From the NCBI GenBank assembly GCA_905183005.1, contig CAJJDO010000001.1:67836-131835 (forward strand): 64,000 bases of DNA, in the 5' to 3' direction. Source of the stretch: Paramecium pentaurelia (lineage: Eukaryota > Ciliophora > Oligohymenophorea > Peniculida > Parameciidae). The notes under the pieces were generated by a model. The model was not told where the DNA came from, made no database searches, and saw nothing but the letters and a program-made list of their open reading frames with translations. Made by a program: the position numbers and the translations under genes. Positions 25,147 through 40,536 of the stretch are shown here, one piece after another (the first letter of the stretch is position 1; each line of letters opens with the position of its first letter).

Positions 25147-28100
25147 TCAGTCTGTTAATTAACAAAGCATAGCTACACCTCTCTTCACCCAATGATGTTA
25201 TGATTATTCAGTTGGCATATTGACATTCATAATGAAATTCGTAGAATGACCAGTGGTGGAGAGAACACCTCTTCTTTCAGCAGTTTTGTAGACAGGACAA
25301 ATATATTAATTTTTAATGTCTATTTCCCCTTATATTGGTTTAAGCCAGATGATAGGTGCCAAGGTTGTAAGTACTTTTGGATTAGATTCTACAATCATTT
25401 CTCGACCATAATCCCATCTACATCCTTCTAAAAAGAGTCCAAAAATAAGAGTACCATCTAAAATATAGGTGATAATAGATTACCATTAACTTATCGAGGT
25501 AATTGATTTATTTCAAAATTAGATTACGGCTCTTCAAGAAATTGGAAATCAAAATCTAATTTGTCTATTGCTATTGAGTATTTTCTGGCATGATTTTATA
25601 GGACAGCAGTAAGGAAGGATTAAGTAAAGAAGAAACCTGAGATCCAATGGACATAGGGGATTTATTTATCTAGCCAATTTTAGAAATATCTAATTCTTCT
25701 GAAGAAATCTTATAGATAAGAAGCAAGGGGTTTTAATGAAGGATAACTATATTTTTTCCATTATTCTGGTACTGTTCCAATAAGAAATGATTAAGTAATT
25801 TTCTCCAATTAATCAGACATTGCTGTTAAACCTTTGATTGCATTTAATGTATCAATAAATGATTACTAAATGATTGAGATTAATTTATTAAATCTTGTTA
25901 TTTCTTATTAGAAAACAGTATTAAAAGAGTTCTTATAATCATGAGGATATTTAGCATTAGCAATTTCCATATCAAATTTTCTAGGGAAATTGGCAAGGTA
26001 CTCTTCACATAATTGTTTAAGAATATTATCTGCTTTTTTAGATTCATCATTTTATTAACCATCAGTATATGAAGATCCTAGAGTTTATTACAATTTTCTT
26101 AAAATTTCATCTGTATATTGTTAATCCTTCATTATTTCAGCATTTGGATGGAATCCAAAAAGATGAGTAGGTTAAACTAATGGTAGATTATTCAATTGAT
26201 TTAAATATTCTTCATATGATAAACCTTCAATGATTGGAAAATCTTATATTTAGAAAGTGTCTAATGTTACTTTCTCAGTCAAATATTCATCTAAGAGTGC
26301 TCTAACTACTCTTCTATCTCTTTCATCAGTCACTCTACCTCCATAATTGCATTCTCCAATCAAATAATGTAATGCATAAAAAGGAATAGAGACATCGGCA
26401 GCCATTTATTAAAGTTACCTTATTGATATAAATAGATCAGATTGATTAAAATCATAATAGATATTAAATCCAATAGGTCCATAATTTCTACGTTCTTGTA
26501 ATATAGCATGGAAAAATGATAATGCATAAAATAGTTTAGATAATTTTTTATTTGAATAATCTAATTGTTAATATAGAGCACTAGAATAACTGACTTATAG
26601 ATTCGATTTTATACCAGTTGGAGGTTCATTTGTCATCTTTACACTACTTTAAACAATAGATGCAGGTAAATCTTCACTAGGATAACTAGTTAACCAAAGT
26701 CTAAAATGATTATGCATTTTCTATGTTTATATATCCTCTATAATCTTTTCTAATTTTGGCATCCATGATGGATATAAATGACAATTTTATAATATCACCC
26801 ATGATCCTGATTATTTTGCATCTTCGATTTCCTTTTCTGCAATTACACCTTATCCTTAACCTAATGAAACAGATCTTAATTAAATATCTTTCTATTTAGC
26901 AAAATTAAGTAAAGCATTCATTGGATCAGTACCTGGCAATACAAATAATAATGGGGACTTTGGATTACTACCCTGAAATGATTAATGAAGAGAAAATGAT
27001 GGAGGTTGAGTATATTTTTCTCCTAATTCTGAAGAAACAAAGTCTTATATCACTTTAGGCAATTTTCCAGGTCTTAAAGCTTTTATTATGCACATTCTTT
27101 AAATGGGTGTGATGATAATAAAAGGTTCAGGCAATCTAATTGAATGGCCATCAGGTGAGTTTAATAATTCCATCCAAACTTCAGGGAAATTACGCATACT
27201 ATCTACAATTTATGATAATTTCTTGTTCACTTTAATTAACACTTATACTCTTGCCCATGCTTAATTTGGTAACCATTCTTTGAAAGGATTTTCTGGTACT
27301 TCATTTGGAATAGTTATTTATCTAATAATGAAGGAGAATTCTTCAAAATCTATTTATTTCTTTTATTCAAGAATTTTAATCAAAATGATAAAACTGTAAA
27401 GTAATTTATCTTTTTCAAATAATCCTCTACAAACTTAATTGTAAATTAAATTTAATGTCATATTATTAATGTTATTTATTCTTTATTGAATACGTTAACT
27501 TGGTTCACTTTTGATGAATGCTTCCTAATATAAATTTAATAACCAAGTTAAAGAGTATTAATACATAGAATCTAATTAGGCTAAGGATATGACTGCAAAG
27601 AAGAGTAAAGCACCATGAATTGCAATTGGTTTGTATTATACTCTTGCTTCATCAATCTTTCTTTCTGTATATTCTGATGTCTCTTATTTCTCTTCAATAT
27701 CTTTTGATTTCTCTTTAGATGTCTATAAAATTTAAATAGCTTCTTCATCATTAAGTATATTTTCAGCTTTATTTAAAACTCTAAGAATTTAATCTTCTAT
27801 TTTTTATAATTCTTATTTATTTTTGTGTTATTATAAAATCTATCTATTTTTCTCCTCTTCTAAATTTGGTTACTCTTTGCTTACACATATTTCAAGTAGT
27901 TAATCTTCTAATCCACTTTAAGTAATAGTAAAATTGATAATTGTAACTTTAGTACTAATTTCAGGAGTATAATGAGGATTACTTAATTTAGTAGTCATAA
28001 ATAAATTAAATTATTTATTATAGGGTATTATGTTGTCTCCAATACGTACTGACATAACTCCAGCATTTTTGAATATTTATTTAAGTAGCACAGAATCAAT

Positions 28101-31100
28101 AGTTGAATCAATATCCTCATATACATTTTCAATGAGTAAAGGTTATCCAAATTAGAGAGTATTTTCTAATGTTCTCAAAAAATCACTATCTGTAAATTTA
28201 ACTAATTTTATATCTTTTTCATTTTATCTAATAAATCTATTTCCTTGTCCTTATGGATCTATTAATAAAGGAAATCTTTGACATCTATTCATGATAATTC
28301 CATTTTCAATACTAAATTAATCACTAGGTAAACCATTCATTCTCCATTATCTAATTAAAATAGGTTATCCAAGAATATTTTATAATGAAAAGTTTTCAGA
28401 GAATTACATATGACCTTATAAGTGATCCATCCACATTTTTATAGTTTTCTATCTAAAACTATTACTAAAAACTCCTAAATAAGCAATAGTTCCAGATGAT
28501 AATATAATATCTCCCTATACTTATTTTAATCTCTATTCATAAATAGTTGATGATTTACTCCATCTTTCTCTTTCACCTCCTAATCCTTCCATCAACTTTG
28601 TAGCTCTTTACAATTTAACTTCACATTCTTTAATATCTCTATCCAATTATTATTGATTATTTATAGTTTCCTAATAAGCCTATTCTAACTTATTAATCTC
28701 TGTTGTTAATACAGATAGATCTTATTATAATATTTTCAATGATTCTTATAATCTAGCTACTTCCTATTATGATTGAAGATACTTTTCTTATTTAGGTCTA
28801 ACAATAGTGAGGACCTTTTCATATTCATCTAAAGCTAAAACCCATTCACATAATCCTTTAGCAGCAGAACTAGCCTTTTCAACTCTTTTTGGATTATATT
28901 CTTCCTTTTTAGAAATATAATTATTTCTAACTTTCTGCATAATTTCAGGTTTAATATTATTTTTATCATAACCAATAAGTTTTTATAAGAAATCCTTGTC
29001 TGCTAAAAATTTCTTACTTGCTTCCCAATAATCCATAAATCTTTCTTTTGGATTTTCAGGTTTAGGCATACTGATAGGTGGAACTCCACATAAAACACAA
29101 ACAGATTCCATTACTAATTTAACAGTGATTGGTGGTTTCAACATAGCCTTAATTGAATTAATATCTGCAGGTGATAATGTATTTAAGGCTTCTTCTGCTT
29201 ATTTTAATTTAGGCTTAGCTACAGATAATTCTTTCTCACATTCTTAATTGATTATTTCAGCTTCCTTAACACATTCTGAAACTCTAGCTTCCTCTTATTA
29301 TACTTATAATCTCTTAGGTTCCATTGCATCTGCTTATTATTTAATAATAACTGCTAATTTACTGGCTTCAATATTCATTTCAACTAATTTAGGTTATTTT
29401 TCAATTAATTCAGCTTCCATTCTCTTAACTTCTTCTTAAGTTTAATCAAGTTTAGTTACTCCATTTTTATACATATTTCTAGTATCTTCTAATTTTGTTT
29501 TTTCTACATGTAAAACAGCTTGAAATGTTTTCAATAACTCAAAATAACTACTTGGAGTAACATAATTGTGTCTTCCTTCTTGAGATTTAAATTACTCACT
29601 AATAGTTTGTAATGATGAATGCATATATTTGCATTAAGCTACCAATAATCTTTATTGACTATCCTTAATTTATATATCCTCTAAGAATTTTCTAGCTACA
29701 GCCTCTAAAGCATCTTCAGGCCATTAATGGAAACAATCAATTGTTGTACAATTTACAATACTAGGAAACATACGTATTCTAGATCTTAAGGTATCACCAA
29801 TAGGACTCATTGCCATAACAACATGAAGTTTCTTTTTTACACATTCAATAAAATAATCATAAAATTATGCATTATTTCCATTATCAAACAGTTATTATCT
29901 ACCTTCTTTTTTTGCTTTCAATCTTAATTTATCTATTTATGGAATGAAATCTTCCTATCCAAATAGATTAGGAATATCTCCTGTATTAAGTAAATTATTA
30001 ACATCTTCTAATATAAATGGTTTCTTTATTTATGAATCAGAAATACAAAGAGTTATTTCTTTATTATCTGCTCCAGCATTTATCATTAATTTTTACATTG
30101 TTTCTTTCCATTAATCATAAGTATAACCTTTCCCTACTTCAATTTATAAGAATTCTTATTCTCTAATAAAACATGCCAATCTAGTCAAACTCTATCTTCC
30201 AGATCCTCCTAAACCAATCAATAATAAATGACCTTAAGTCATATTTAAAACTCTTTGAATTCTTAAGAGATGATCAACGCAATAATCAAAAAATGCTAAA
30301 TTCAATGGTTTTTTGGTATTAGAATTAAGATCTTCTAAAAAGTATTGTAATTTTGAATACACTCTAGTAGATGACATTACTTCTGTATATTTCCTTTCTG
30401 AAACATTAGGTTCTTCTGAAAGAATGTCTGACCAAACATAACTTTTTATATTGTATTTAGTAGTTGCAACATCATCATATGGTTTAATCATATGTTTTAG
30501 ATCATCTCTTAATTTCAGTTTAATTGAATTAGCCAACATTAATTAATATTATTCATGATCAACTTATTCCAATCTATCAAAAAATGTTCTTGTAGTTTCA
30601 TGAAGCCATAATCTCTAAACTTTCTTATGATCAAGTTATAATTCTTTTGAATTCATCACCAAAGTCATACCTTAAACAACTCTACTTATATCCCTCATAT
30701 TAAGTATATACCATGATTTTCTTGGAGTTGCCTTTAATTAATCTCTAATCTATGTATATAAATCAATTGTTGCTTCTATTGCATAACCAAAACTCTTTCT
30801 AATGTCATTATCTGTGTTTTCTATTTTAATATTATTCAAATGCCAAGAAATAATAGAAGTAAAGATATGTACTATATTATTAGTGTCAGGAGTAACAATA
30901 GACACTATTTAAAAGAATCTTAATAATCTTTAAGAAACAAAGCTTCTTCCACCACCTGGCAATCCCATAGATGCAATAATATTGCAATCCAAAATATGCA
31001 TAAACTATCTGTCATTACCATACCATCCTTTGGTTCCTATAAATTATCTTATCAATTCCAAAGGTGCTTGAGTACCATATTTATCAGGGGCAGGCATATT

Positions 31101-34100
31101 CAAATCATCAATATAAATAAGTCCAATGAAACCTAATGGTGGTCCATAATAACCTTTTCTTTTCCTTTCTACCTTAGAATCAATAATCATTTGTGTTTTG
31201 TTAGCACTTGTAGTGGCTGAAAAGTTGACAAATATATTTAAGTAGTTTTACAATTAAGATATATGTTTACGAATATAACATGTTTTACCAACTCCACTTG
31301 GACCAATAATCAATAATGGAGAATGACGATTTATGCATTTATCAATGAGTGCTGTTATTCTTAAAGATTCAGATGTCTCTACCAGTATTTCTTAATAAGT
31401 TATGTTTTCTGGAATTTAAGAATCTTTGAGTAATTCTTTCCACATTCTCCATTTCAGTAATTCAGGATCATAAAAGAAATCATAGATATTTGTATTAGAT
31501 AATTCTGGTATTTGTGATTGCTTATCAATTTTAATAACAACATCTTTTTTATTCTCATTTCTAAGAGGTTCCTTCATTAACTTTTTGAGATATTAATCAA
31601 AATGTTTTCTACCTATTTCATCCACTGAACTACCTACTGTCCATATAACTGAATATATGAAGAATGCATCAATCAATATGCTAGGATCAGATTATTTCCT
31701 AATAGCTTCTGGATATGTTTAAATTAATTGAATTAGCATTTATAAAGTATGAATGCAAAATGAATTTTCTGGGACAGATTCATATTCATGACATTTTTAT
31801 TTAATGAATTTTTGAGCTTTATCAACAATAGTTTCAAAGAGATCAGAAATTCTCATTATAATATTTTGATCTATATTTTGTATTTCTTGTAATTATTTCT
31901 AAAATATATTAAACCATCCTAGTTGATCTGGTTGTAAATATACCATACCACATCTACTAACAGTTGCTGGTGATGCCTATGTTAAATCTTGAACTTCAAA
32001 TATGATTGTCATTCTATCAGTCATAGCAATTGTCTCTCCACTCATTAAACATAATTTCTTATTGTCATCCAAAACTGTATTCATATTTTCAATCCATGCT
32101 GCATCTACAGGCCCATCAAAAACTAAAAATTATCTATCCTAAGAAGTTGATGTAGCACATTTACGATAGATTTCTCCTAATACTCCTTCTGTCCATTCCT
32201 TACTAACAGGATCAGAATATCCATATAATTAGTTCAATGTGATAGATTTAGGATTTAATACATGATATTATACACATCTTTCATCTTGTAAACCATTTTT
32301 ATGACAGTAAGTAAGAGTAGATGCTAATACTTAATAACATGATGTTTTTCCACTCATAGTTTAACCAACTAACATAAGTCCATGTCTACAATTAATCATC
32401 TCATATAATTGTAAGACTTTTCTTTTAAAATTAGGTACTATTTGCATATTCTAAGATTGTAAGACCTAATGCATAGCATCTTATAAATTCTTGTATTCTA
32501 CTGGTTACACTTTTACATCTGGAAAGAGATCACTCATAATACCATTAAATAACATCACATCATTAGTTAAGAATTTAGGTAAATTGATATCACCTATGGC
32601 TCTATATATAAGAATATCTTCTCTTTCTGTAGATTTTCGTTTAAGTAATTATGCAGCTGTCAATACTGCTTTCACTGCTCTCATACCATAATCATAATGA
32701 TCTTGACTTGATAGTTGTTCTGAACATAATTTATACACAGCTACAATTTTTTTAGCCAATGCTCTAGCCTCTACAAATCCAAATGAATATAAAGATATTT
32801 CTGCAATAAGAGCATAATCTGGTACCATCATAGCACATGGTCTAAATAGTGCTTTCAAATTATCTGGTAATTCTGATCTACCTGCATAACCAGGATTCAT
32901 TGTAATAAAGATGTTACATGATTATTAAATTTTTATTTCTGTTCCTTCAAATTAAAATGACTCAATCTACATTGATTTTGCTTACTATATTTATAAGATT
33001 TATTATGCAATAACAGATAACACTTCTAATTCAATTCTATTAAATTCATCAAAACATGACCAAGCACCAGCACTTGCTAATCCTTTAAAGAACTTGGCCA
33101 TAGCATGAGTATTCAATCCCTCACCACAATTAAACACTATACATTATACTGCTACTGCTTTGGCTAAATCTTTTGTTGATTCTGTCTTACCAGTACCAGC
33201 TGGTCCTTCTGGTGCTCCTCCTAAATTCAATTATAATGCACCAACTAATGTTCTATAACATCTATCTGTTAATGGAGTAATAACCAATCTACTTCCTATT
33301 CCTAAATATTCATTTCCATATGGAATTGATGTTTATACCATTTTCACTGAAATACTTGTGTCTTCTAACATATAATATCTTAATTAAGAAGTCCATTCAA
33401 ATATACTTATGTCTTTCATTTCTAATTTAATAAGATCTTATAAAATATCATTATTATGCACTTCCAATACTATCAAAGCAGATAACAATTATCTTTCATT
33501 TTATTATTATGATTCCCTTACCAAAGATACAATCTCATTCAAATGATTAACTCTATCATTCCCATATTTATTTAGAGTTTTTCCTGATCTTATAGTACTC
33601 TCTATTTAATTAGTAAAATTAATGCAAGCACAAGTCAATAAACATTAACCAGGCCATCGACGAATCCATTTAATTAAAGCTGGTAATTCTTATAATTCTC
33701 CATAACATTATCTAATTAAATGAGAAATGCTGTTTCTCATCTCTTCTTCCACTTTTAATAACCATTTCTCTACACAATTCTTGAATTCTTTAGGAGATAC
33801 CTTATTATCAAAGTTGACTTCTTCTTTTTCAACACTTTTCATTCCTAATATATCAGTATTTGAATTGAAAATTAATTCTTCAATTCCCTCAAAACACTTT
33901 CTCATATGAGGTTACACTAATAAGGGGTCTCTTGTCTCAGCCAAAATATTAATCAAATCATCATTTGATAAAAAAAAGAAACGAGGAAATTCTAATCTTT
34001 TAATCTCCAAATGATTCTCTAATCCTTTTTGTATTTCCTCTATCAATTTTAATGAAGTTTATAAAATATCCATTAAATTTGGAATCTTCTCTAAATTTAA

Positions 34101-37100
34101 TGCTAATGGTTCCATTTCAACAGCCTTTGTAATTAAATTCCAATTACTACTTACCTTCTTGAATTTCTCACTCTCATCATATAATGTTTTTATAATATCT
34201 TCAAAACTGAAAATAGGTTCCAAATATAAGTACATACCTTATACTTTAATCCATAAATCTAAGATCTATTAAATAAACATCATTAATTTTTCCCATCTTA
34301 TTGCATCTTCCTCCATAAATTTAATCAAAGGATTAGCTCTAATTGTTTAAGATTTAATAACATGATCATCTAATAAAGTTTGAATTTCCTCTACAGATTG
34401 TCCTTATAAAATAAGTACTCCTCTTCCTTTATAATTTAAAACAACCAATTTAATACTATCCCATTCTTTTTTCATTTTGGTTAAAGCATTTTCTAGAGTG
34501 AATTCTTTACTTGCATTTTCTGATATTTCTTCCATTTCATTAATAAATTAATCTACCTTCTAAGTAATCAATTCCCTTAAAGATACTTCTTTATAATTGA
34601 AAGATTATGAAAGTATAGTTTAAACAGTTTTCCAATGTCTTTCACGTAAACCTGGATTTGATAGAACTTCTAAAGTTTTACTATGTAAACTCATGGCTTC
34701 AACATCTTCTACAAACTCTCCCAATACTCTGAATGGAATACTATTTTATTTAAACATTTTGCTAAGTTTAATATTCCCCTTTCTTTAATTCTTTAAAATA
34801 GTCTCTACATCACCATAATCAACATCCATAATTGGACCATTCATCCATTTCTTTTTATTTTCCATATACAAACCTATTGATTTCCACATTTCAGAATATG
34901 GTTATATTTCAGTTTGCAATTTAACAAAATTCTCAAATTGAGATGGATATCCAAACAATGTCAATTCTTTTTAAATTATTTCTTGCATTTCTGCTGCAGC
35001 CTCTGCTAATTTCGATTCAAATTCTTCTATATCTTTAACATATCCTTTATATTTTGATCTTTCTGTGAATGTCTCAAGATTATGAATTTCATCACAATAT
35101 TTAGCCACTCTCTCTTCGAATTATGATCTCTATTTTTTAAGTTCCTCTTCTAATCTACCTCTCTCTATTTAATGTTTCTCTTCCTATTCAATCAATTCTT
35201 TATCAAGTTATGCTGGTCTATGATACAATTCTTCTGATAACAATAATAATTATTCACTAATAACATAATCTTGTTTCAGTAAAAACATAACCTTAATAAA
35301 AATGTCTGTTGTATTTGTTTTTATCTTTACTCTCTCCTAACCAACATCTGTTATGTACTTGTCCATGGCCTCTACATCTTCTGGTGTTTTTAGTGATCTT
35401 CTTATATATGTACTAATTTATAAGTATCTATCAGATATAACTTTAGCTTAATCTATTAAAACAGATTCAAAATTAATAAATAATCTATCCTTATATTCTT
35501 TAATCATTTATTTGACATTTGAACATACAGACTCACAATTTACTTAAAATAAAGGGAATTGAATAGTTAATGGAATTTTATCTAATAAATTTTTATATTT
35601 ATTTAGAATCTCCATATACATTTTAAACTCTTCATTTGATATAGCTTTCTTTAATGATTTGATTTCCTTCTCATATACTTTGTTAAAGAATTAAGTGAAC
35701 TATTAAAAATATTCAAGAACTTAAAGAGTTCTTTTGTAATGTTCACTAACATGTTTTAAAATCCTAGCTTCTTAAGCCAAATAACATCCTTCTTCAGTTG
35801 ATGCTACTGTCATATATTTTTTCTCTTAATAAACTTCTCTCTATTCTTCAGATGCCAATAATAGTTCTGGATGCTCTTTTTATTATTTTTCTTCTACTTT
35901 CACTTATGGCCAAAAAGACTTGAAGAACCTTTAAAAGTCTTCTTTTGTCATACCTCCCATATCTTAATCAAAATTAAATTAAAAGTTTCTTAATGGAGCT
36001 GGTTAGATAGTCTCTTTTGGATTATAAGTGACTTTGGCAAATTTTGGATGTAAGAATTTATCAAATGAGATAATTATACTTCTATATGCATCAACAAATT
36101 CATTCTTAACAGATTCTTCATTTTCTTTTAATTTAACAAATTCATTTTCTATTACTAATTCTAATCGAATAAAAGGATCATATGGTTATTAAAGTAAAGT
36201 CCATTTTGGAGGTGTAAATTCCCTATCTTTTAAACTTTAACAAGCTTAAATCAAACTAGTAAAATTGGTATCACTTATCTAAATGTCATATTATTTAGGA
36301 ATATCAATATTAAGAATATGTTACTCAAAATGTTATAAAGATCTATCTATGAAACTTCTCAACTACAATTATAATAAAACAGTAGCATTAGATGTGATTG
36401 CTTTTCTTTATTCTTTTTCTAACTTTTTATATGGTTTTTCTTCTTCTTATTACTTGATATCCTCTAATTAAAATTAAGACAACTTGTCTGATTCAATTGG
36501 ATTTGGATTTTGTAACATTACATGATATTCTGTAAAGGCATTAAGTGCTTAACATGAATCTTTAAAACGATCAAAATTATATGGTTGAGTAGTTTTAGAA
36601 GCATAAAATTGTAAGGCCTCTTTAATAGAAATGTAACAAGAATGTTCTTCACCCTTATAAATTACATTATCTTCATCAATAAAATCTTCTTCAGGGATAA
36701 TTTCAAGAATTGTTTATCTTAAAGATTATTATTTAAATTTTGGTCCAGTAATAGTCCATGTACTTTTATATTATTTTTATCTTAAGAATTTCTAAAGCTT
36801 AATTATAAGCATAACTCCTCTAAACCAAACATGTTCTAAGAGACAAAGTACATTTAATTTATAGATTGTTTAAACTCTTTAAAATTCTTAGAATGTAAAA
36901 GTATAACCTAATCTAGCTACTTATTTCATTTTGCTTAAATCACATAATTTAAAAGTATTAAAATCTTAGATCCAATCAGACAATCCTTAATTGATAGTTG
37001 AGATAAGAGTAAGATTACTTTTGCAGAAATCCTTACCTCTTTATACAAAATCATGCCAATCTGGGAATAATTTCATATTGTAACCTCCTTCTCTGGCAAT

Positions 37101-38856
37101 TCTTTAAGCTGAATTTATGAAATTTCTTGGAATTAATGTAATATGAAGTCTTTTTCTTTCTTCTGGTGATCTAAGTATATAATCAAGCATTGCTCTTTTC
37201 ATATATTCTCTAAATAATTCTAATATCTCCTTAACAATAAATCTAGAACATTCTTCATTACGTAATAATTCTGGTTTAATCAAATTAAATGCATTTAAAA
37301 TCCATTCTCTTTTGAATTTTGGAACTTCATCATTTCTTATATGATCTCCAGATATATAATTACGATATCTTTCTTCTGATATTAGTACTTCTTTAAGTAT
37401 GTTTTCTGGCCAGAATTCTCTATCAATGTGAATGTAATAGTCTTTGCATAATAGTGATGGATCATAATTGCCATTCATTTCAGCTAACATTTCATTGAAT
37501 TTTCTAAGAGACAATTCCATTTGATCTATATTTTCATCATTGTCATCAAAATATTCAGGATATAAACATAAAGATACTGGTTCTCTAGTCAAAGCATCAT
37601 TAGCTCCTGAATTAATACCTGTTTTGTCTCTTCCTTATTTTGGAAATAATTCATTTACAATAGCTAATTATATAGGAACTTCTCCATCTGTTTTTTCAGC
37701 AGAACTCATTGTTTTTTATAAATCTATTATTTTTAGTAAATGTTCTCTTTTCAACTTTGCTGAAAATTACATATACACTCCAATTCTTTAAATTGGTGAA
37801 TAATAGCCTAGATCTCCAAATCTTGCAAATGTAGCTGCAACAGTTCTTTCATTTCTATCAAAAAGTTCTTCATATGGTAAATCAAGTGCACTAACATTAG
37901 TGAATTTAGTATATATTTTAAAGAAAGATTATGGTGCAGTTGTTTTTGAAGATAGAGGTCTTTAATGACTCCAATTACTTTAGGGTCTTATAACTTATTA
38001 ATCAATCATATCTGTGATTTATTTTTTATGTTTTTGATTAGGTTTTTGAAATACATCAAGAGTAGCACTTTAAATACGATCTTATTTAACTCTTTTGCTT
38101 TCTGTAACTTCAAAAGCTTAAGATTGAGGTCTTTAAATAGATGTCATGGGTCTTTTAGAAATTGGAGGTCTTGATAATGTTTATTGAGCAGATTATAGTC
38201 TTTATTATTATTCTTAAATAATTGTAAAATCCATCTTTCCTATGGATGTCACAGTTTAGGGACGAGGTTATTGTGCATTATTTTATCTAGAAACATCAAT
38301 TGATTATTATTTGGAGGGTTCATTTGAAATCATCTTACCTCCAAGAGATGATAGAAATTCATATGGTTTTAATGTACCACTAATCGTTTCACAATCTTAT
38401 TAATATTCAGTCTCTTCTTTCTTGACAGCTGATGAAACTCTTTTTAATCCTATAGTTGTGTTTTTACTTGCTTCCCATAAACGTGCATTCACATCCACTG
38501 TGCATGAATATGGTTATGCTATTCTGTAATTGATGTACTTATTCATCATCACTGCAGGAGTCTAAATCATTTTCAAATTTATTTTACTTCTATTGTACTC
38601 TATGGTCTTTGATGAACTATTGTCTATACTTCGCTATGCATTGGCTATAATGTTGATGTTTTTGCCCTATTCTCTGCCTCTTCGATAGAACGTTGTGATG
38701 CACTTTTACATTCATATAACTGCAGTACTTCTTCATATTGGGCAAATGAAATTTCTGCCCACTCTAATTGTACAATGTGTACCCATTCGGCATAGCAACT
38801 CGTTTTACAGCAGACGAAGCTCTATTTCCACTTGATTAAGCTCTCCTAGGATTCAT
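25147..38856 (-). CDS. axonemal dynein heavy chain (about 4,400-4,500 aa)
   Basis: A 13.7-kb gene read from ATG 38856 to TGA 25147-25149. Two introns near the 5' end are clear (38703-38728 and 38562-38587); other short introns are expected and I did not trace every exon. After an N-terminal tail and linker come four AAA P-loops in order: AAA1 GPAGTGKTES (33183-33206) with CFDEFNR beyond it, AAA2 GQTMSGKTS (32343-32366), AAA3 GPSGVGKT (31281-31304) and AAA4 GLGGSGRQS (30189-30214). The stalk coiled coils and microtubule-binding domain lie around 28.6-29.6 kb. The C terminus is the conserved STTGHSTNF... HWVKRGVAMLCQL end. AAA4 of GGSGRQS type and this C terminus mark an axonemal chain, probably a single-headed inner-arm type. 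It powers ciliary bending. Confidence 0.95.
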
Positions 38857-39395
38857 TAATTAATTATAATATTCACTTGTATAATTTCTTATATTTTATC
38901 ACTAACATCTTTTCTAATCCTTAGTTTCTCTAATTTGTTTTTGTTCTGGTCAATAGGCTCTTATTTATAAATTGATTTTTGGACATATGATTCTTTCTAA
39001 TGAACTTATTTAACTGAGTTGTATATAATTTTGTTTGATTTTCAATTGATAAGCTTAGTTCTATTTGATTAATTTTCCAAGAAGTTTTTTTTCTTTACCA
39101 ATACTTAAGTAATTTTCAAAATAATATTTCAATAATAATCAAATCATTATAATTATATATTATTAAATCTGTATCTTGATTTGTTGATTAAATTTGTAAC
39201 AAAAAAATATTTTCCACTCTCCTTCTAGCAATTAGATCATTGATTAATACATTACATTTAGCTTTCCTAACATAATCTATAACTTGTATAATCAATCATT
39301 CATAATAAAGTTTGTTAGGTTCTTTTATTTAAATAGAAAATTTCTCAATTTAAACTATTTTATACTTGATTTTATTTTTAACAGAAATTTATTAT
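38857..39395. other. divergent promoter region between dynein and pseudokinase genes
   Basis: No coding pattern survives inspection. A 37-codon minus frame (ATG near 38990) ends in TGA before the dynein start and is likely chance. Both promoters must lie in this stretch, and no motif is recognised. Confidence 0.5.
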
Positions 39396-40472
39396 ATGTA
39401 CCCAGAATATTGTGTTGCTCAAAGACAATAACCCTACCCTTTACATAAAATTACTCAATCATATAACCCAGTCGTGTAGAATGAACCAAGACCACGATAA
39501 CCTAATGAAAATCCAAAGGATTATATGATCACAGCATACACTTCCATTAATCATGTTATTGATATCTCTCCCACATCCTCCATCTATAGATTGGATCCTT
39601 TTGCCAAATATTTGTGTTGTTGGACTAATGCTGTTGGTCCTGAAGAAGTTAGTGCTATATAAGAAAGAACTAAATGGAAACACCCAAATCTAGTCTCTTT
39701 TCTCTTCTTTGAAGAATAAAGTGACAAATTTAGTCAAAGTAGACAACTCAAAATCTTCTATGAATACCTTCCTTTGGATATTAAATAATTAATTGAGAAA
39801 AGATCAAAAACATAGGAATATGTACCTGAAGAAGAAATATGGAAAATGATTTCTGGATTATGTGAGGCTTTTGTATTTCTCCAAAAAAGAGGAATCACTC
39901 ATTCTGCCTTGACATTAGAATCAGTTTACTTTGATGAAGAATATTTACTTTATAGAATTTAAGATGTAAGTCCTTTCAGAGCTAGAGCACCTCATTTATT
40001 TGAAAATTAATTCAAATCACCAGAATCAGAAGGTAATCTTAGAGTAAATAGATTTAAGTAGGATGTATTTGGATTAGGGTAAATAATTATTTTTATATCT
40101 ATTAGTATGATCATATTATCTCTATGTCTTCTAAAAAACTGTGATTATCTCTTTGAAACAGGAGGTATAAGTGTTATTTCTTTAAACGATTGTTTTGATT
40201 AATTGAGAACACTATATCCTGGGAGAGTTGATTAAATACTCAAAAAGATGCTTCTCATTGATTTTAATTAAAGACCAGATTGGTTAGAGATGTAATAATT
40301 ATTAGGCAATTTAAAGGACATGCAATTTACTAATTTAGATCTTGGTTTGTCTAATAAATCATCAATTTTGAATTCATCATTTTAGTTACAATAATAGTTA
40401 CAATAACAATAATAGCAATAAGCATATAAAGCCTATGACTAAATAACATTAAGTTAAGAAAATAGGGAGATT

Positions 40473-40536
<64 letters not shown>

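Noticed and set aside
25246..25431. Plus-strand ORF of 61 codons
   Set aside because: Antisense to the conserved C-terminal exon of the dynein heavy chain; a shadow frame.
38857..38995. Small minus-strand ORF before the dynein start as an upstream exon
   Set aside because: It stops at TGA before the dynein ATG, and no short intron links the frames.
40476..40532. Repeat array as CRISPR-like or satellite element
   Set aside because: It is an in-frame AAT codon run within an exon, with no spacers.
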